A stretch of 64,000 nt of DNA from Nocardioidaceae bacterium. Lineage in GTDB: Bacteria > Actinomycetota > Actinomycetes > Propionibacteriales > Nocardioidaceae. This document shows positions 7,816-16,318 of this stretch, in pieces. The DNA is taken from positions 62,001 through 126,000 of the forward strand of contig JAUJOD010000002.1 of the NCBI GenBank assembly GCA_030447865.1. Reading direction: 5' to 3'. The number at the start of each line of letters is the position of its first letter. Positions within the stretch are counted from its first letter, which is position 1. The position numbers and the translations under genes are program-made. Below the pieces are notes generated by a model. The model was not told the DNA's origin. It searched no databases and saw nothing but the letters and a program-made list of their open reading frames with translations.

Positions 7816-8593
7816 GTGAGCTCCTCGTATGCGCTCGGTTGCCGACCACCTCGTGCACGAGGTAGCTGGCCACCTCTGCCGGGGTTGTGCCGCGGCTGAA
7901 GATCCTGTCGACGCCAAGCTCAGTTGTCTGCTTCTCCTCGAAGCGCGGCCCTCCGACGATGAGCAGCGGACGCTCGGCCTCGGGGTACGCCTCTCGGAAA
8001 GCCGCCGACATCTCCTTGGTGTTGAGCAGATGCGCGTCGCGCTGGGTGACCACCTGTGACACGAGTACGGCGTCCGCCCGCTCCTCGCGAGCCCGCGCCA
8101 CCAGGTCGGGGACCGACACCTGCGCTCCGAGGTTCACCACGCGCAGCTCCCGGTAGTACTCCAGACCCTTCTCGCCCGCGAAGCCCTTGATGTTGAGGAT
8201 CGCGTCGATGCCGACGGTGTGGGCGTCGGTGCCGATGCATCCTCCGACGACCACGAGCCGGCGACGGAGCCCCTTCTTCACCGCCAGGTTCGCCTCTTTC
8301 GCCGACAGCAGTGGGTAGTGCCGTTCGACCACCTCAACGGCCCCGAGGTCGACCAGGTGGTTGCTGCGCCCGTACACCACGAAGAACGTGAAGGCCGGTC
8401 CCATCGCCTTGGCGTGCACGACCATGGCGGGATCGATGCCCATCTTGTGCGCGAGCTGCACCGCGGCGCCCTCGGCGCGCTTGTCGTGGGGCACCGGCAA
8501 CGTGAACGACAGCTGGACCATGCCGTCGCCGGTCGTGTCGCCGTACGGTCGAACGATCGGGCCGCCCTGCGTCGGCACGGAGGCGGAGGTCAC
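7805..8593 (-). CDS. kamE: D-lysine 5,6-aminomutase beta subunit
   Basis: This 262-residue subunit of the adenosylcobalamin- and PLP-dependent lysine 5,6-aminomutase moves the terminal amino group of D-lysine or L-beta-lysine by one carbon. The cobalamin-binding DxHxxG motif is at GTDAHTVG (His about 125). The Lys in NIKGF is 11 residues later (about 136), the spacing of the PLP-binding lysine in the clostridial enzyme. The GTG start at 8593 overlaps the kamD stop in a GTGA. The length equals that of the known beta subunits. Confidence 0.94.
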   Translation of the reverse strand: MTSASVPTQGGPIVRPYGDTTGDGMVQLSFTLPVPHDKRAEGAAVQLAHKMGIDPAMVVHAKAMGPAFTFFVVYGRSNHLVDLGAVEVVERHYPLLSAKEANLAVKKGLRRRLVVVGGCIGTDAHTVGIDAILNIKGFAGEKGLEYYRELRVVNLGAQVSVPDLVARAREERADAVLVSQVVTQRDAHLLNTKEMSAAFREAYPEAERPLLIVGGPRFEEKQTTELGVDRIFSRGTTPAEVASYLVHEVVGNRAHTRSSHER

Positions 8594-10164
8594 CTGGCCG
8601 CCAGGATCTCGGTGGCGGGGTTGAAGTAGTCGTCTGCCTTGCGGGCGACCCCTTCCAGACCCTTCCCGCCGTCGGCTGGGCGCTTCATCAGACCGAAGGT
8701 ACCGTCGGCGATGGCGTCGAGCAGGCCGTTGTCGTGCTCGAGGATCAGCTGCAACAGGTCGATCGACTCGGCCAGCACCTGGGCGGCTCGGGTTGCGATA
8801 AAGCCGCCAGGTGCTGGCACGAAGTCCTCGGCCAGTCGTCCGGCGGCGTTGACGACGTACCGAACGTTCTGCAGCGCCAGGTCGCGGTCGGACAGCCACG
8901 GGGTGACCACCGCCTCGGTCATCATGCCGACCAGCAAGATGTCCTGGCCGGTCATCGCGCCGGCGAGGTTGAAGAAGCCGTCGAGGAGGTAGCCACGGAA
9001 GACGTCTCCGGTCATGTGCCGGGTCGGCGGCATCCACTTGAGCGGGGCGTTCGGGAACAGCTCGCGCGCGAGCAGCGCGTGCGCCAGCTCGAGGCGGAAG
9101 CTGTCCGGGACGGCTGGGTCGATCTCGAAGGCGTGGCCGAGGCCCAGCTGCCAGTCCTCGAGCCCTGCCTCCTTGGCGAAGTACTCGTTGAGCAGCTGGC
9201 TGACGGTGACGGTGTGCGCTGCGTCGACGGCGTCGCTGGTGGTGAGATAGTTGTCCTCGCCGGTGTTGATGATGATGCCCGCGCGGGCGTGGATCTGCCG
9301 GCTGAACCGCTGGTCGACGAAGGTCCGGATCGGGTTGATGTCGCGGAACAAGATGCCGTACATCGAGTCGTTGAGCATCATGTCGAGCCGCTCCAGCCCG
9401 GCGAGGGTGGCGATCTCCGGCATGCACAGGCCGGATGCGTAGTTCGTGAGCCGCACGTATCGACCTAGCTCCCGGCTTGTCTCATCGAGCGCCGCCCGCA
9501 TGAGCCGAAAGTTCTCCTGGGTCGCATACGTGCCGGCGAAACCGTCTCGGGTCGCGCCTTCGGGCACGAAGTCGAGCAGGGACTGGCCGGTGGACCGGAT
9601 GACCGCGATGATGTCGGCGCCTTCGCGCGCGGCCGCCTGCGCCTGCGGGATGTCCTCGTAGATGTCTCCCGTTGCGACGATCAGGTAGATCCAGGGTTTC
9701 CCCGGCGGGTCGCCCCAGCGCTTGATCAGCCTGTCCCGCTCTCGCCGCCGTGAGTCCACTCGACGTACGCCGGCCCGGACCGCTGTGCGCGCGGCGCTGC
9801 GAGCTCGGGTGGCGTCGCGCCCGGTCGGCACGCGGAACCGCAGTTGCCCGACGGCGGCCTGCTGGGCCACTGTGGCGAGGTCCGGCGCGTCGCTGCTGAG
9901 CAAGGCGTCCCACACCGGGGCGGCAACCCCGGAGGCGAGCCCGACGTCGCCGCGCACCGCGTCGAGCAGCCGATTGACCCACGGGGTCCCATCGGGATCG
10001 GCGCCGGACAGGCCGGCGAGCCGCAGGGTGGCGCGCTCCACGGAGACGGTCGTGTGCTGGCTGGCGAGCCGGACGATCGGTTGGCCGGCGCGCTTCGCCA
10101 ACCGACGGGCCTCCCGGACCGCGGCTGGGTCGAGGCCCAGCTTGGGCTGAACTCGAGCTGTCAC
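8590..10164 (-). CDS. kamD: D-lysine 5,6-aminomutase alpha subunit
   Basis: This is the 524-residue TIM-barrel subunit of lysine 5,6-aminomutase. Diagnostic blocks include KRWGDPPGKPWIYLIVATGD, VIRSTGQSLLDFVPEGATRDGF, TYATQENFRLMRAAL and the late LKWMPPTRHMTGD. It pairs with KamE to form the B12/PLP mutase. The GTG start at 10164 overlaps the amidohydrolase stop (GTGA); the frame continues upstream but without conserved sequence. The length is close to the about 516 residues of the clostridial subunit. Confidence 0.94.
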   Translation of the reverse strand: MTARVQPKLGLDPAAVREARRLAKRAGQPIVRLASQHTTVSVERATLRLAGLSGADPDGTPWVNRLLDAVRGDVGLASGVAAPVWDALLSSDAPDLATVAQQAAVGQLRFRVPTGRDATRARSAARTAVRAGVRRVDSRRRERDRLIKRWGDPPGKPWIYLIVATGDIYEDIPQAQAAAREGADIIAVIRSTGQSLLDFVPEGATRDGFAGTYATQENFRLMRAALDETSRELGRYVRLTNYASGLCMPEIATLAGLERLDMMLNDSMYGILFRDINPIRTFVDQRFSRQIHARAGIIINTGEDNYLTTSDAVDAAHTVTVSQLLNEYFAKEAGLEDWQLGLGHAFEIDPAVPDSFRLELAHALLARELFPNAPLKWMPPTRHMTGDVFRGYLLDGFFNLAGAMTGQDILLVGMMTEAVVTPWLSDRDLALQNVRYVVNAAGRLAEDFVPAPGGFIATRAAQVLAESIDLLQLILEHDNGLLDAIADGTFGLMKRPADGGKGLEGVARKADDYFNPATEILAAR

Positions 10165-11720
10165 CAGTCGCCTTGGGCGGAGAAGACCGGCGTTCCGGCG
10201 ACAACCGTGTGCACGCATCGGGGCAAGGGCTGGTCGGGTGCGAGGTCGGGGAGACCCGGCGCGGCTCCGTCTGGGACGTCCCAGACCGCGTACGTCGCGG
10301 CAGCGCCAGGCGCGAGGACGCCAGCGTCATCGCGGCGGCGTGCTCGGTGGCCACCTCGGGTGGCTGCATCGAACGCCGCCTCGACGCTCAACCGCTCCTC
10401 GGCGTTGAAGTGGAACGCGGCCGCCCGCACCCCAGCCCAGGGGTCCAGCGGGGTAACCGGGCTGTCGGAGCCGAAGGCGAGCACGACGCCGGCGTTTCGC
10501 ATGCTGGCGAACGGGTTCATGGCAGCGGCCCTGGTGCGGCCGAGGCGGCGCTCGTACAGACCGCTGGGGCCGCCCCACGCTGCGTCGAAAGCCGGCTGGA
10601 CGCTGGCGACCACGCCGAGCTCGGCCAGGGTGTCGATCGCCTCTGGTGTCGGCATCTCGACGTGCTCTAGGCGGTGCCTCGCGGAGATGATCGCCTCGGC
10701 ACCCACGACCGCTGCGGCACGGCGCAACCCGGTGATCACCTCGTCGAGCGCTCGGTCGCCGATCACGTGGAAGCCCGCCTGCAGGCCAAGCTGCGTGCAG
10801 TACACGACATGCTCGGCGACCTCGGTGTTGTCGAGGTAGAGGTGGCCCGCTGTGTCGGCGTCGGCGTACGGCTCGTGCAGGCAGGCGGTGCGTGACCCGA
10901 TCGCGCCATCAGCGCAGAGGTCGCCGGCAAAGCCCAGCAGCGTGGCGTCCTCGACGTCGCCGCCGCGGAACTCTCCCCAGTAGGGGACGACCTCGGGCAG
11001 CGGCTCGGTGTCGGCCAGCCGCCGCAGGACGGCGAAGTCCTCGACGGCAGAGATGTGTGGCGCGTTGAGCTCGTGCACCGATGTGATGCCCCGGCTGGCG
11101 GCGCGGCGCAGCGCCCGCAGTAATGCGGCGGAGCGTTCCTCGGGACTCCACAGTCGGGCCGTCACGGTGCGGGCGGCGTGATGCGCGCCGCGCTCGACGA
11201 CCCCGTCACCGCGCCACCCGTCGAGCTCGGCGATCGACCGGTCCACGGCGAGCAGCGCGGAGGAGACGACGGCGGAGTGACCGTCGACGCGGGAGACGTA
11301 GGCCACCCGGTCACCCACCGCTGCGTCCAGCTCGGCGATCGTCGGGGTACGCGCCTCCGGCCACCCGGATTCGTCCCAACCGGAGGCGAACAGCACAGCG
11401 TCGCGGTGCGACCCGGCGTACGCCTCGATCTGTTGTAGAACTTCACTCAAGCTCACGGCGCGGGAGAGATCGAGGGTGACCAGCCCTCTCCCGGTCATCG
11501 CCAAGTGCGTGTGGGCGTCGACGAAGCCGGGCGTCACCAGCCGTCCGCCGAGGTTGATCACGCGGTCAGCGGTGTCGACGTACCCTTCGGCTGCGTCTTC
11601 CGAGCCGATCCATGCGACCTGCTCGCCGACAGTGAGCAGCGCTGTCGCGGCAGGTGCGAACGGGCTGTAGACGCAGCCCTTGCGCGACAGCACTCGCTGG
11701 GATTGATCCATGTCTCTCAT
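10161..11720 (-). CDS. Amidohydrolase family protein (YtcJ-like) inside the lysine operon
   Basis: This 519-residue metal-dependent amidohydrolase (amidohydrolase_3 class) has the metal-binding FVDAHTH (about 66-72), a His in HVIGDRALDEV, RHRLEHVE, and a late Asp in AFGSDSPV. It is coupled by 4-nt overlaps to kdd upstream (ATGA) and kamD downstream (GTGA). Its substrate in lysine breakdown is not established. Position suggests it hydrolyses an N-acyl or cyclic lysine-derived compound, for example to feed lysine or a lactam into the pathway, but this is only inference. ATG 11711 is an alternative start. Confidence 0.85.
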   Translation of the reverse strand: MRDMDQSQRVLSRKGCVYSPFAPAATALLTVGEQVAWIGSEDAAEGYVDTADRVINLGGRLVTPGFVDAHTHLAMTGRGLVTLDLSRAVSLSEVLQQIEAYAGSHRDAVLFASGWDESGWPEARTPTIAELDAAVGDRVAYVSRVDGHSAVVSSALLAVDRSIAELDGWRGDGVVERGAHHAARTVTARLWSPEERSAALLRALRRAASRGITSVHELNAPHISAVEDFAVLRRLADTEPLPEVVPYWGEFRGGDVEDATLLGFAGDLCADGAIGSRTACLHEPYADADTAGHLYLDNTEVAEHVVYCTQLGLQAGFHVIGDRALDEVITGLRRAAAVVGAEAIISARHRLEHVEMPTPEAIDTLAELGVVASVQPAFDAAWGGPSGLYERRLGRTRAAAMNPFASMRNAGVVLAFGSDSPVTPLDPWAGVRAAAFHFNAEERLSVEAAFDAATRGGHRARRRDDAGVLAPGAAATYAVWDVPDGAAPGLPDLAPDQPLPRCVHTVVAGTPVFSAQGDW

Positions 11721-12769
11721 CTTGCCGCTTCAGAATGCAGGCGCGCCTCGAACAGCTGCCGAACTCCAGGGGTCGTCCGGAGCAGGTCGACCGCATAGTC
11801 GGCGTGGTCGGTGACGAAGCCGTTCCCGATCAGCATCGTGACATCGGCCGCTAGGCCCTCTGCGCCGAGGGCCGCGGCGGTGAACGAGGTCGCCATCGAG
11901 AAGAAGATGACAGTGCCTCGGTGCGCGGTTGACAAGATCGCGCCACCCTCGCAGCCTGGCACGTCGACGCAGACGACGGTAACGTCGGCGGGTCCACCGG
12001 CTGCCACAACGGCCTGTGACAATGCGACCGGGTCGCGGGCGTCGGCCAGCACTGTGACGTCGGCTAGGTCGTTGGCTGCCAGCAGATCCACTTCGGATTG
12101 GATGGGTACGACGGCGATCGTGCGGCTGGCGCCGGCTTGCCGGGCAGCCGCCAGCGACAGCGAGCCGCTCTTGCCCGCGCCACCGACGACGCATACGGTC
12201 GGCGGGCGGCCGCGCTCGACGTACGACGACACGACCCGCGCGGTCAGCGCCGGCGCCCCGCATACGTCCATCACCGCCAAGCTGAGTGCCCTCGGCAGGT
12301 CAGTGGGCAGCCGCGCGGCGATGGATCGGCCGAACAAGATCGCGTAGCCCTCGCACGGCACCTGCTCGCTGCGACCGTCCCAGCCGGCGAGGCCGTCGGT
12401 TACCACAAGCGGAGTGAGGGTCAGTGATACCAGCGTGGCGATCTGGTCGCCGACCTGAAGACCCAGCGGTGACTCCGGCCCGACCTCCTCGATGGTGCCG
12501 ACGAGCATGCCTCCCGAGCCGGTGACCGGGTTATGCATCTTGCCGCGGGTGCCGATGATCTCCCCCACCTCGGCGCGCACCGCCTCGCCGTCGCCGCCGT
12601 GCTTGGTCGTCAGCTGTCGAAACGATGCGGCGTCCAGGTTCAGCCGGGACACCCGCACCCGCACCTCGTCGGGCCACAGCTCGGCGCGCACGTCGAGCCG
12701 GTCGGCTGCCTGCGGGAGGACCCCGGCGGGGCTCACCACCCGATGCAGCCCCGTCGGATCGCTGTGCAC
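11717..12769 (-). CDS. kdd: L-erythro-3,5-diaminohexanoate dehydrogenase
   Basis: This 350-residue NAD-dependent dehydrogenase of the lysine fermentation pathway oxidatively deaminates 3,5-diaminohexanoate. It has a GroES-like N-terminal part with the block VRAEVGEIIGTRGKMHNPVTGSGG split over residues about 60-90, and a Rossmann motif CVVGGAGKSGSLSLAAARQAG. The start is GTG 12769: GAGGAG sits 6 nt before it, while GTG 12772 leaves only 3 nt. It is the first gene of the minus-strand operon and is divergent from kamA. Confidence 0.9.
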   Translation of the reverse strand: MHSDPTGLHRVVSPAGVLPQAADRLDVRAELWPDEVRVRVSRLNLDAASFRQLTTKHGGDGEAVRAEVGEIIGTRGKMHNPVTGSGGMLVGTIEEVGPESPLGLQVGDQIATLVSLTLTPLVVTDGLAGWDGRSEQVPCEGYAILFGRSIAARLPTDLPRALSLAVMDVCGAPALTARVVSSYVERGRPPTVCVVGGAGKSGSLSLAAARQAGASRTIAVVPIQSEVDLLAANDLADVTVLADARDPVALSQAVVAAGGPADVTVVCVDVPGCEGGAILSTAHRGTVIFFSMATSFTAAALGAEGLAADVTMLIGNGFVTDHADYAVDLLRTTPGVRQLFEARLHSEAAR

Positions 12770-12782
12770 CACTGTCTCCTCG

Positions 12783-12788
12783 ATCCTA
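12783..12788 (-). promoter_or_regulatory. Candidate -10 element for the kdd operon
   Basis: TAGGAT on the minus strand lies 13 nt before the kdd GTG (12769), with the GAGGAG ribosome site between. No good -35 is visible. The neighbouring palindrome 12797-12813 is just upstream. Confidence 0.35.
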
Positions 12789-12796
12789 TGGGCCCC

Positions 12797-12813
12797 GCCG
12801 TAACATTTATGGC
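12797..12813. promoter_or_regulatory. Imperfect palindrome between kdd and kamA, candidate Lrp/AsnC operator
   Basis: GCCGTAACATTTATGGC is a 17-nt palindrome with two mismatched position pairs and an AT-rich centre. It lies between the candidate -10 of kdd and the -35 of kamA, so one protein could control both directions. An Lrp/AsnC regulator is encoded at 15875-16318. The match to a specific protein is inference. Confidence 0.4.
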
Positions 12814-12819
12814 GCGGCA

Positions 12820-12849
12820 TTGCTGTCGCCGGACGTTCTCCCGTACTCT
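12820..12849 (+). promoter_or_regulatory. Candidate kamA promoter
   Basis: TTGCTG (12820-12825), an 18-bp spacer and TACTCT (12844-12849) precede kamA by about 60 nt. The -10 fits the actinobacterial TAnnnT pattern. Confidence 0.45.
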
Positions 12850-12908
12850 GGCATGAGCATTCGTCAGCAACCAAACGACTCGCTCGCCTGCGAGCCGAAG
12901 GGACCACC

Positions 12909-14342
12909 GTGACCCAGGAGCGCTCACTGGAGCAGCCCTACCCCTACTCGCGGGTGGAACTGGTCGAGCCGGACTGGACCCGGTTCCCCGGCTGGCGCGA
13001 CGTGACCCGCTCGGACTGGGAGTCGGCGCAGTGGCAGCGGGCCCACTGTGTCAAGAACACCAAGCAGCTGCGCTCGGTGCTGGGCGACCTGGTCAGCGAC
13101 GCCTTCTACGCCGACCTCGAGCGTGACCAGGCGCAGCGCGCCACGATGTCGATGCTGGTGCCGCCGCAGATGGTCAACACGATGATGCCGCGGGTCACTC
13201 CGTCGACCGACGCTCTGTACCCCGACCCGGTGCGCCGCTACATGCTGCCGGTCTTCTCCGACCGCCGTACGGACTGGCCGAGCCACCCGCACGCGACCCG
13301 CGACAGCCTGCACGAGCACGACATGTGGGTGGCCGAGGGACTGACGCACCGCTACCCCACCAAGGTGCTCGCCGAGATGCTGCCGACGTGCCCGCAGTAC
13401 TGCGGCCACTGCACCCGCATGGATCTGGTCGGGAACTCCACACCGGTGATCGACAAGCTGAAGTTCGCCCTCAAGCCGGTGGACCGGGTCGAAAGGATGC
13501 TGGAGTACCTACGCACGAACCCCGGAGTGCGCGATGTGGTCGTCTCCGGTGGCGATGTGGCGAACATGCCGTGGCCGCGGTTGGAGGCGTTCGTCGACGC
13601 GCTGCTCGACATCGACAACATCCGCGACATTCGGCTGGCGACCAAGGCGCTGATGGGCTTGCCGCAGCACTGGCTGCAAGACGACGTGCGGGCCGGCATG
13701 GAGCGGCTCGCCGGCAAGGCAACGCAGCGCGGCGGTTCGATCGCGATCCACACCCACGTCAACCACGCCAACTCGGTGACCCCGCTGGTGGCCCGGGCCA
13801 CCCGGGCGATGCTCGACACCGGCATCAGGGATGTCCGCAACCAGGGCGTGCTGATGGGCGGCATCAACGACGACGCGCACGCCTTGCTCGACCTGTGCTT
13901 CAACCTGCTCGACGGTGCCCAGATCATGCCGTACTACTTCTACATGTGCGACATGATCCCGTTCAGCGAGCACTGGCGGGTCTCAGTCGGCCAGGCTCAG
14001 GCGCTGCAGCACGCGATCATGGGCTACCTACCCGGATTTGCCACGCCGCGGATCGTCTGCGACGTACCGTTCGTCGGGAAGCGGTGGGTGCACCAGCTCG
14101 AGTCGTACGACCGCGACCGCGGCATCTCGTACTGGACGAAGAACTACCGTACGTCGATCGAGCGCGCCGACCCCGACGCGCTCACCCGCACCTACGAGTA
14201 CTACGACCCGATCCACACTCTCCCCGAGTCCGGGCAGGAATGGTGGCGTCAGCACGCTGGTGACCACCTGGCGGCCGCTGAGGTCGCTGCCAAGGCCTCC
14301 CGCGAGGCCGCTGAGTCGCAGAAGTCGCTCCCGGTCCCCTGA
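12909..14342 (+). CDS. kamA: Lysine 2,3-aminomutase (radical SAM, KamA family)
   Basis: This 477-residue radical SAM and PLP enzyme converts L-lysine to L-beta-lysine, the first step of the lysine fermentation route. The CxxxCxxC cluster is CPQYCGHC (Cys 161, 165, 168). An SGGDVANMPWPRLEAF block and a late Lys in VPFVGKRWVHQ, the likely PLP lysine, follow. The GTG start at 12909 has GAAGGGA at 12897-12903. It is divergent from kdd-kamD-kamE, whose products act on beta-lysine, so the pathway is complete apart from the keto-acid cleavage enzyme (Kce), which is not in this window. Confidence 0.9.
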   Translation: MTQERSLEQPYPYSRVELVEPDWTRFPGWRDVTRSDWESAQWQRAHCVKNTKQLRSVLGDLVSDAFYADLERDQAQRATMSMLVPPQMVNTMMPRVTPSTDALYPDPVRRYMLPVFSDRRTDWPSHPHATRDSLHEHDMWVAEGLTHRYPTKVLAEMLPTCPQYCGHCTRMDLVGNSTPVIDKLKFALKPVDRVERMLEYLRTNPGVRDVVVSGGDVANMPWPRLEAFVDALLDIDNIRDIRLATKALMGLPQHWLQDDVRAGMERLAGKATQRGGSIAIHTHVNHANSVTPLVARATRAMLDTGIRDVRNQGVLMGGINDDAHALLDLCFNLLDGAQIMPYYFYMCDMIPFSEHWRVSVGQAQALQHAIMGYLPGFATPRIVCDVPFVGKRWVHQLESYDRDRGISYWTKNYRTSIERADPDALTRTYEYYDPIHTLPESGQEWWRQHAGDHLAAAEVAAKASREAAESQKSLPVP

Positions 14343-14359
14343 CTCGTCGTCAGCGCGGC

Positions 14360-14377
14360 GGTCGAGCTTGTCGAGAC
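14360..14377. repeat. REP-like palindrome copy downstream of kamA
   Basis: GGTCGAGCTTGTCGAGAC at 14360-14377, 15 nt after the kamA stop, is an inverted-repeat element of the TCGAGC-TTG-TCGAGA type dispersed in many actinobacterial genomes. A second copy lies inside the helY-like gene (21086-21103). Confidence 0.55.
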
Positions 14378-14434
14378 GGCGCCGGACCGAAACTCTTCTC
14401 CTCTCTGTGGATAAGGAGATGCTGCCCCCGCGGA

Positions 14435-14457
14435 ATGTCGGTGGCCTGCTCTATTGT
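14435..14457 (+). promoter_or_regulatory. PafBC-dependent (RecA-NDp type) promoter of the HNH/DUF222 gene
   Basis: ATGTCGGTG (14435-14443), an 8-nt spacer and TATTGT (14452-14457) match TTGTCRGTG-N8-TAnnnT at 8 of 9 upstream positions with exact spacing. The -10 ends 7 nt before ATG 14465. The ATG inside the motif at 14435 is therefore part of the promoter and not the start codon. Confidence 0.7.
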
Positions 14458-14464
14458 CGTATGC

Positions 14465-15847
14465 ATGTTCGACATCGATTTCACCGCTCTGGACGCCGAC
14501 GCCACGTTGGCGACAGCGGGCTCTGCGCGGGCAGTGGCCGAACGGGCTGAGGTGGTGGTGCTGCAGGCCGCGGCACATTGGGCGGATCTGCACGGCGACC
14601 TCGACACCGACCCGGACCGCCACGCGTTGCCGGGGATGGAGCAACTGGTCCAGCTGGGCGGCGACGGCACGCCCGAAGTGGCGGAGTTCGCGCCCGCAGA
14701 GCTGGGCGCTGAACTGGCGATGTCACCGTTCGCCGCCCGGCAGCTGATCGCTGATGCGTTAGACCTGCGGCACCGCCTCCCCCGGCTGTGGGGCCGGATC
14801 CTCGCCGGTGAGGTGAAGCCGTGGATCGGCCGCAAGACCGCCGACGCCACCCGAGCCGTCCCCGCGGACGTCGCCGCAGAAGTGGACCGGCGAGTCGCCA
14901 AATGGGCGCACTCCCTGTCCTGGGGGCGGCTGGAGCACATCATCGCCGCCGCCATCATCGCCGCCGACCCCGCCGCCGCGGAGCAAAAGGCACGCCAAGC
15001 CGAGACGCAGCAAGGCGTGTGGGTCGGCCAGTCCAGCGACCACGGCATCAAAGACATCTACATCCGCACCGAGGCACCGAACGCCATCTGGTTCGACGCC
15101 TCCATCGACCGAGTCGCCGACAGCCTCGCCGCCCTCGGCGACACCGACAACAAAGACATCCGCCGAGCACGCGCGGTCGGAGTGTTGGCGCAGCCGCAGC
15201 AGGCACTCGACCTGTTCGCCACCACCAAACGGCGAGCCGCCGGTGGTGCTGACTCCGGCGGCGACGCCGGCTGCGACCAGGTAACCGGAGCGGGCGGTGA
15301 CCAGCGCGCGACCCCCGCCGTCGGAACAAGCGGGATTGACCCGCGGCCACCGGCGACCCTGTACATTTATCTCGACCAGGACTCCTTCACCCGCGACGCC
15401 GACGGGGTGGCCAGGTTCGAAGGGATCGGCCCGGTCACCATCGACCAGGTCAAGACGTGGCTCGGCCACTGCCAGGTCACCGTCAAACCGGTCATCGACC
15501 TGGCCAACCAGGCACCCGTGGACGGCTACGAAGTCCCCGACCGGCTCCGCGAAGCGATGCACCTACGCAGCCCGGTCGACGTGTTCCCCTACGCCACCAA
15601 CACCACCCGCCGTAAACAAGCCGACCATTCCGACCCCTACGTCGACCCCGGTGACGGCGGCCCGCCGGGCCAGACCAGGCTGGACAACCTCGCCCCGATG
15701 GTCACGTTCCATCACCGGATCAAGACCCACGGCCGCTGGCAGGTCAGACAAGTGTTCAACGGGGTCTTCGTCTGGCGAGCACCCCACGGCCGACTGTTCC
15801 TCGTCGACTCCACCGGCACCCACCGCATCAACACCACCGCCGCCTGA
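14465..15847 (+). CDS. DUF222/HNH endonuclease domain protein (13E12-repeat type)
   Basis: This 460-residue protein has an N-terminal DUF222 domain (about residues 20-270) and a C-terminal HNH-like region: DHSDPY (about 390), DNLAPMVTFHHRIKTHGRW (about 412-430). The H, N and H residues are retained, but the Cys residues found in many HNH zinc sites are not obvious. Relatives are the multi-copy 13E12 family of mycobacteria. The molecular function is unknown; a nuclease is likely from the fold. The upstream PafBC-type promoter suggests DNA-damage induction and makes ATG 14465 the preferred start. Confidence 0.86.
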   Translation: MFDIDFTALDADATLATAGSARAVAERAEVVVLQAAAHWADLHGDLDTDPDRHALPGMEQLVQLGGDGTPEVAEFAPAELGAELAMSPFAARQLIADALDLRHRLPRLWGRILAGEVKPWIGRKTADATRAVPADVAAEVDRRVAKWAHSLSWGRLEHIIAAAIIAADPAAAEQKARQAETQQGVWVGQSSDHGIKDIYIRTEAPNAIWFDASIDRVADSLAALGDTDNKDIRRARAVGVLAQPQQALDLFATTKRRAAGGADSGGDAGCDQVTGAGGDQRATPAVGTSGIDPRPPATLYIYLDQDSFTRDADGVARFEGIGPVTIDQVKTWLGHCQVTVKPVIDLANQAPVDGYEVPDRLREAMHLRSPVDVFPYATNTTRRKQADHSDPYVDPGDGGPPGQTRLDNLAPMVTFHHRIKTHGRWQVRQVFNGVFVWRAPHGRLFLVDSTGTHRINTTAA

Positions 15848-15874
15848 CCTGGCGCCTGGAGGTGTCGCCGGTGG

Positions 15875-16318
15875 TCAAAGACGCGGCGGCCGGTGCTCGT
15901 ACGGCGTCGACAGCACGATCGTCGTACGCGTTGAAACGTTGGCGCTCGTTCGGATCCGCGCCAGCAGCGTCTCGAGATCGCTCGGCTCTGCGACCCGCAC
16001 CTTGAGGATGTAGGACTCCTCCCCCGCCACCGAGTGACACGCCTCGATCTCGTCGATGCCCGCGAGCCGCTCCGGCGAGTCGTCGGGTTGGGAGGGGTCG
16101 ATCGGTCGAATCGAGATGAACGCGGTGAGCGGCAGCCCCACCGCCCGGAAGTCCATGCTGGCGCCGTAACCGCGGATTACGCCCCGCTGCTCAAGCCGCC
16201 TGACCCGTTGGTGGACCGCCGAGGTGGACAATCCGGTCCGCTTGCCGAGGTCGGTGTACGACATGCGGCCGTCGCTGGCCAGCAGCTGGCAGATCTGCCG
16301 GTCGACATCCTCGAGCAT
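15875..16318 (-). CDS. Lrp/AsnC family transcriptional regulator
   Basis: This 147-residue regulator has an N-terminal helix-turn-helix (MLEDVDRQICQLLASDGRMSY then TGLSTSAVHQRVRRLEQRGVI) and a RAM ligand-binding domain (about 65-140). Members sense amino acids or related metabolites. The ATG at 16318 shares one base with the stop of the M24 peptidase gene (TGATG). It is the last gene of ArsR-MFS-peptidase-Lrp. The closest plausible target is the divergent kdd/kamA promoter 3 kb away, or its own operon; both are inference. Confidence 0.93.
   Translation of the reverse strand: MLEDVDRQICQLLASDGRMSYTDLGKRTGLSTSAVHQRVRRLEQRGVIRGYGASMDFRAVGLPLTAFISIRPIDPSQPDDSPERLAGIDEIEACHSVAGEESYILKVRVAEPSDLETLLARIRTSANVSTRTTIVLSTPYEHRPPRL

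Noticed and set aside
7805-9427. A single 540-codon frame spanning the kamD 3' part and kamE
   Set aside because: The first half is the shadow frame of kamD; the real kamE begins at GTG 8593, coupled to the kamD stop.
12770-12908. Cobalamin riboswitch before the B12-dependent lysine aminomutase operon
   Set aside because: The 139-bp gap has no B12-box-like sequence and is too short for a cobalamin riboswitch in either direction.
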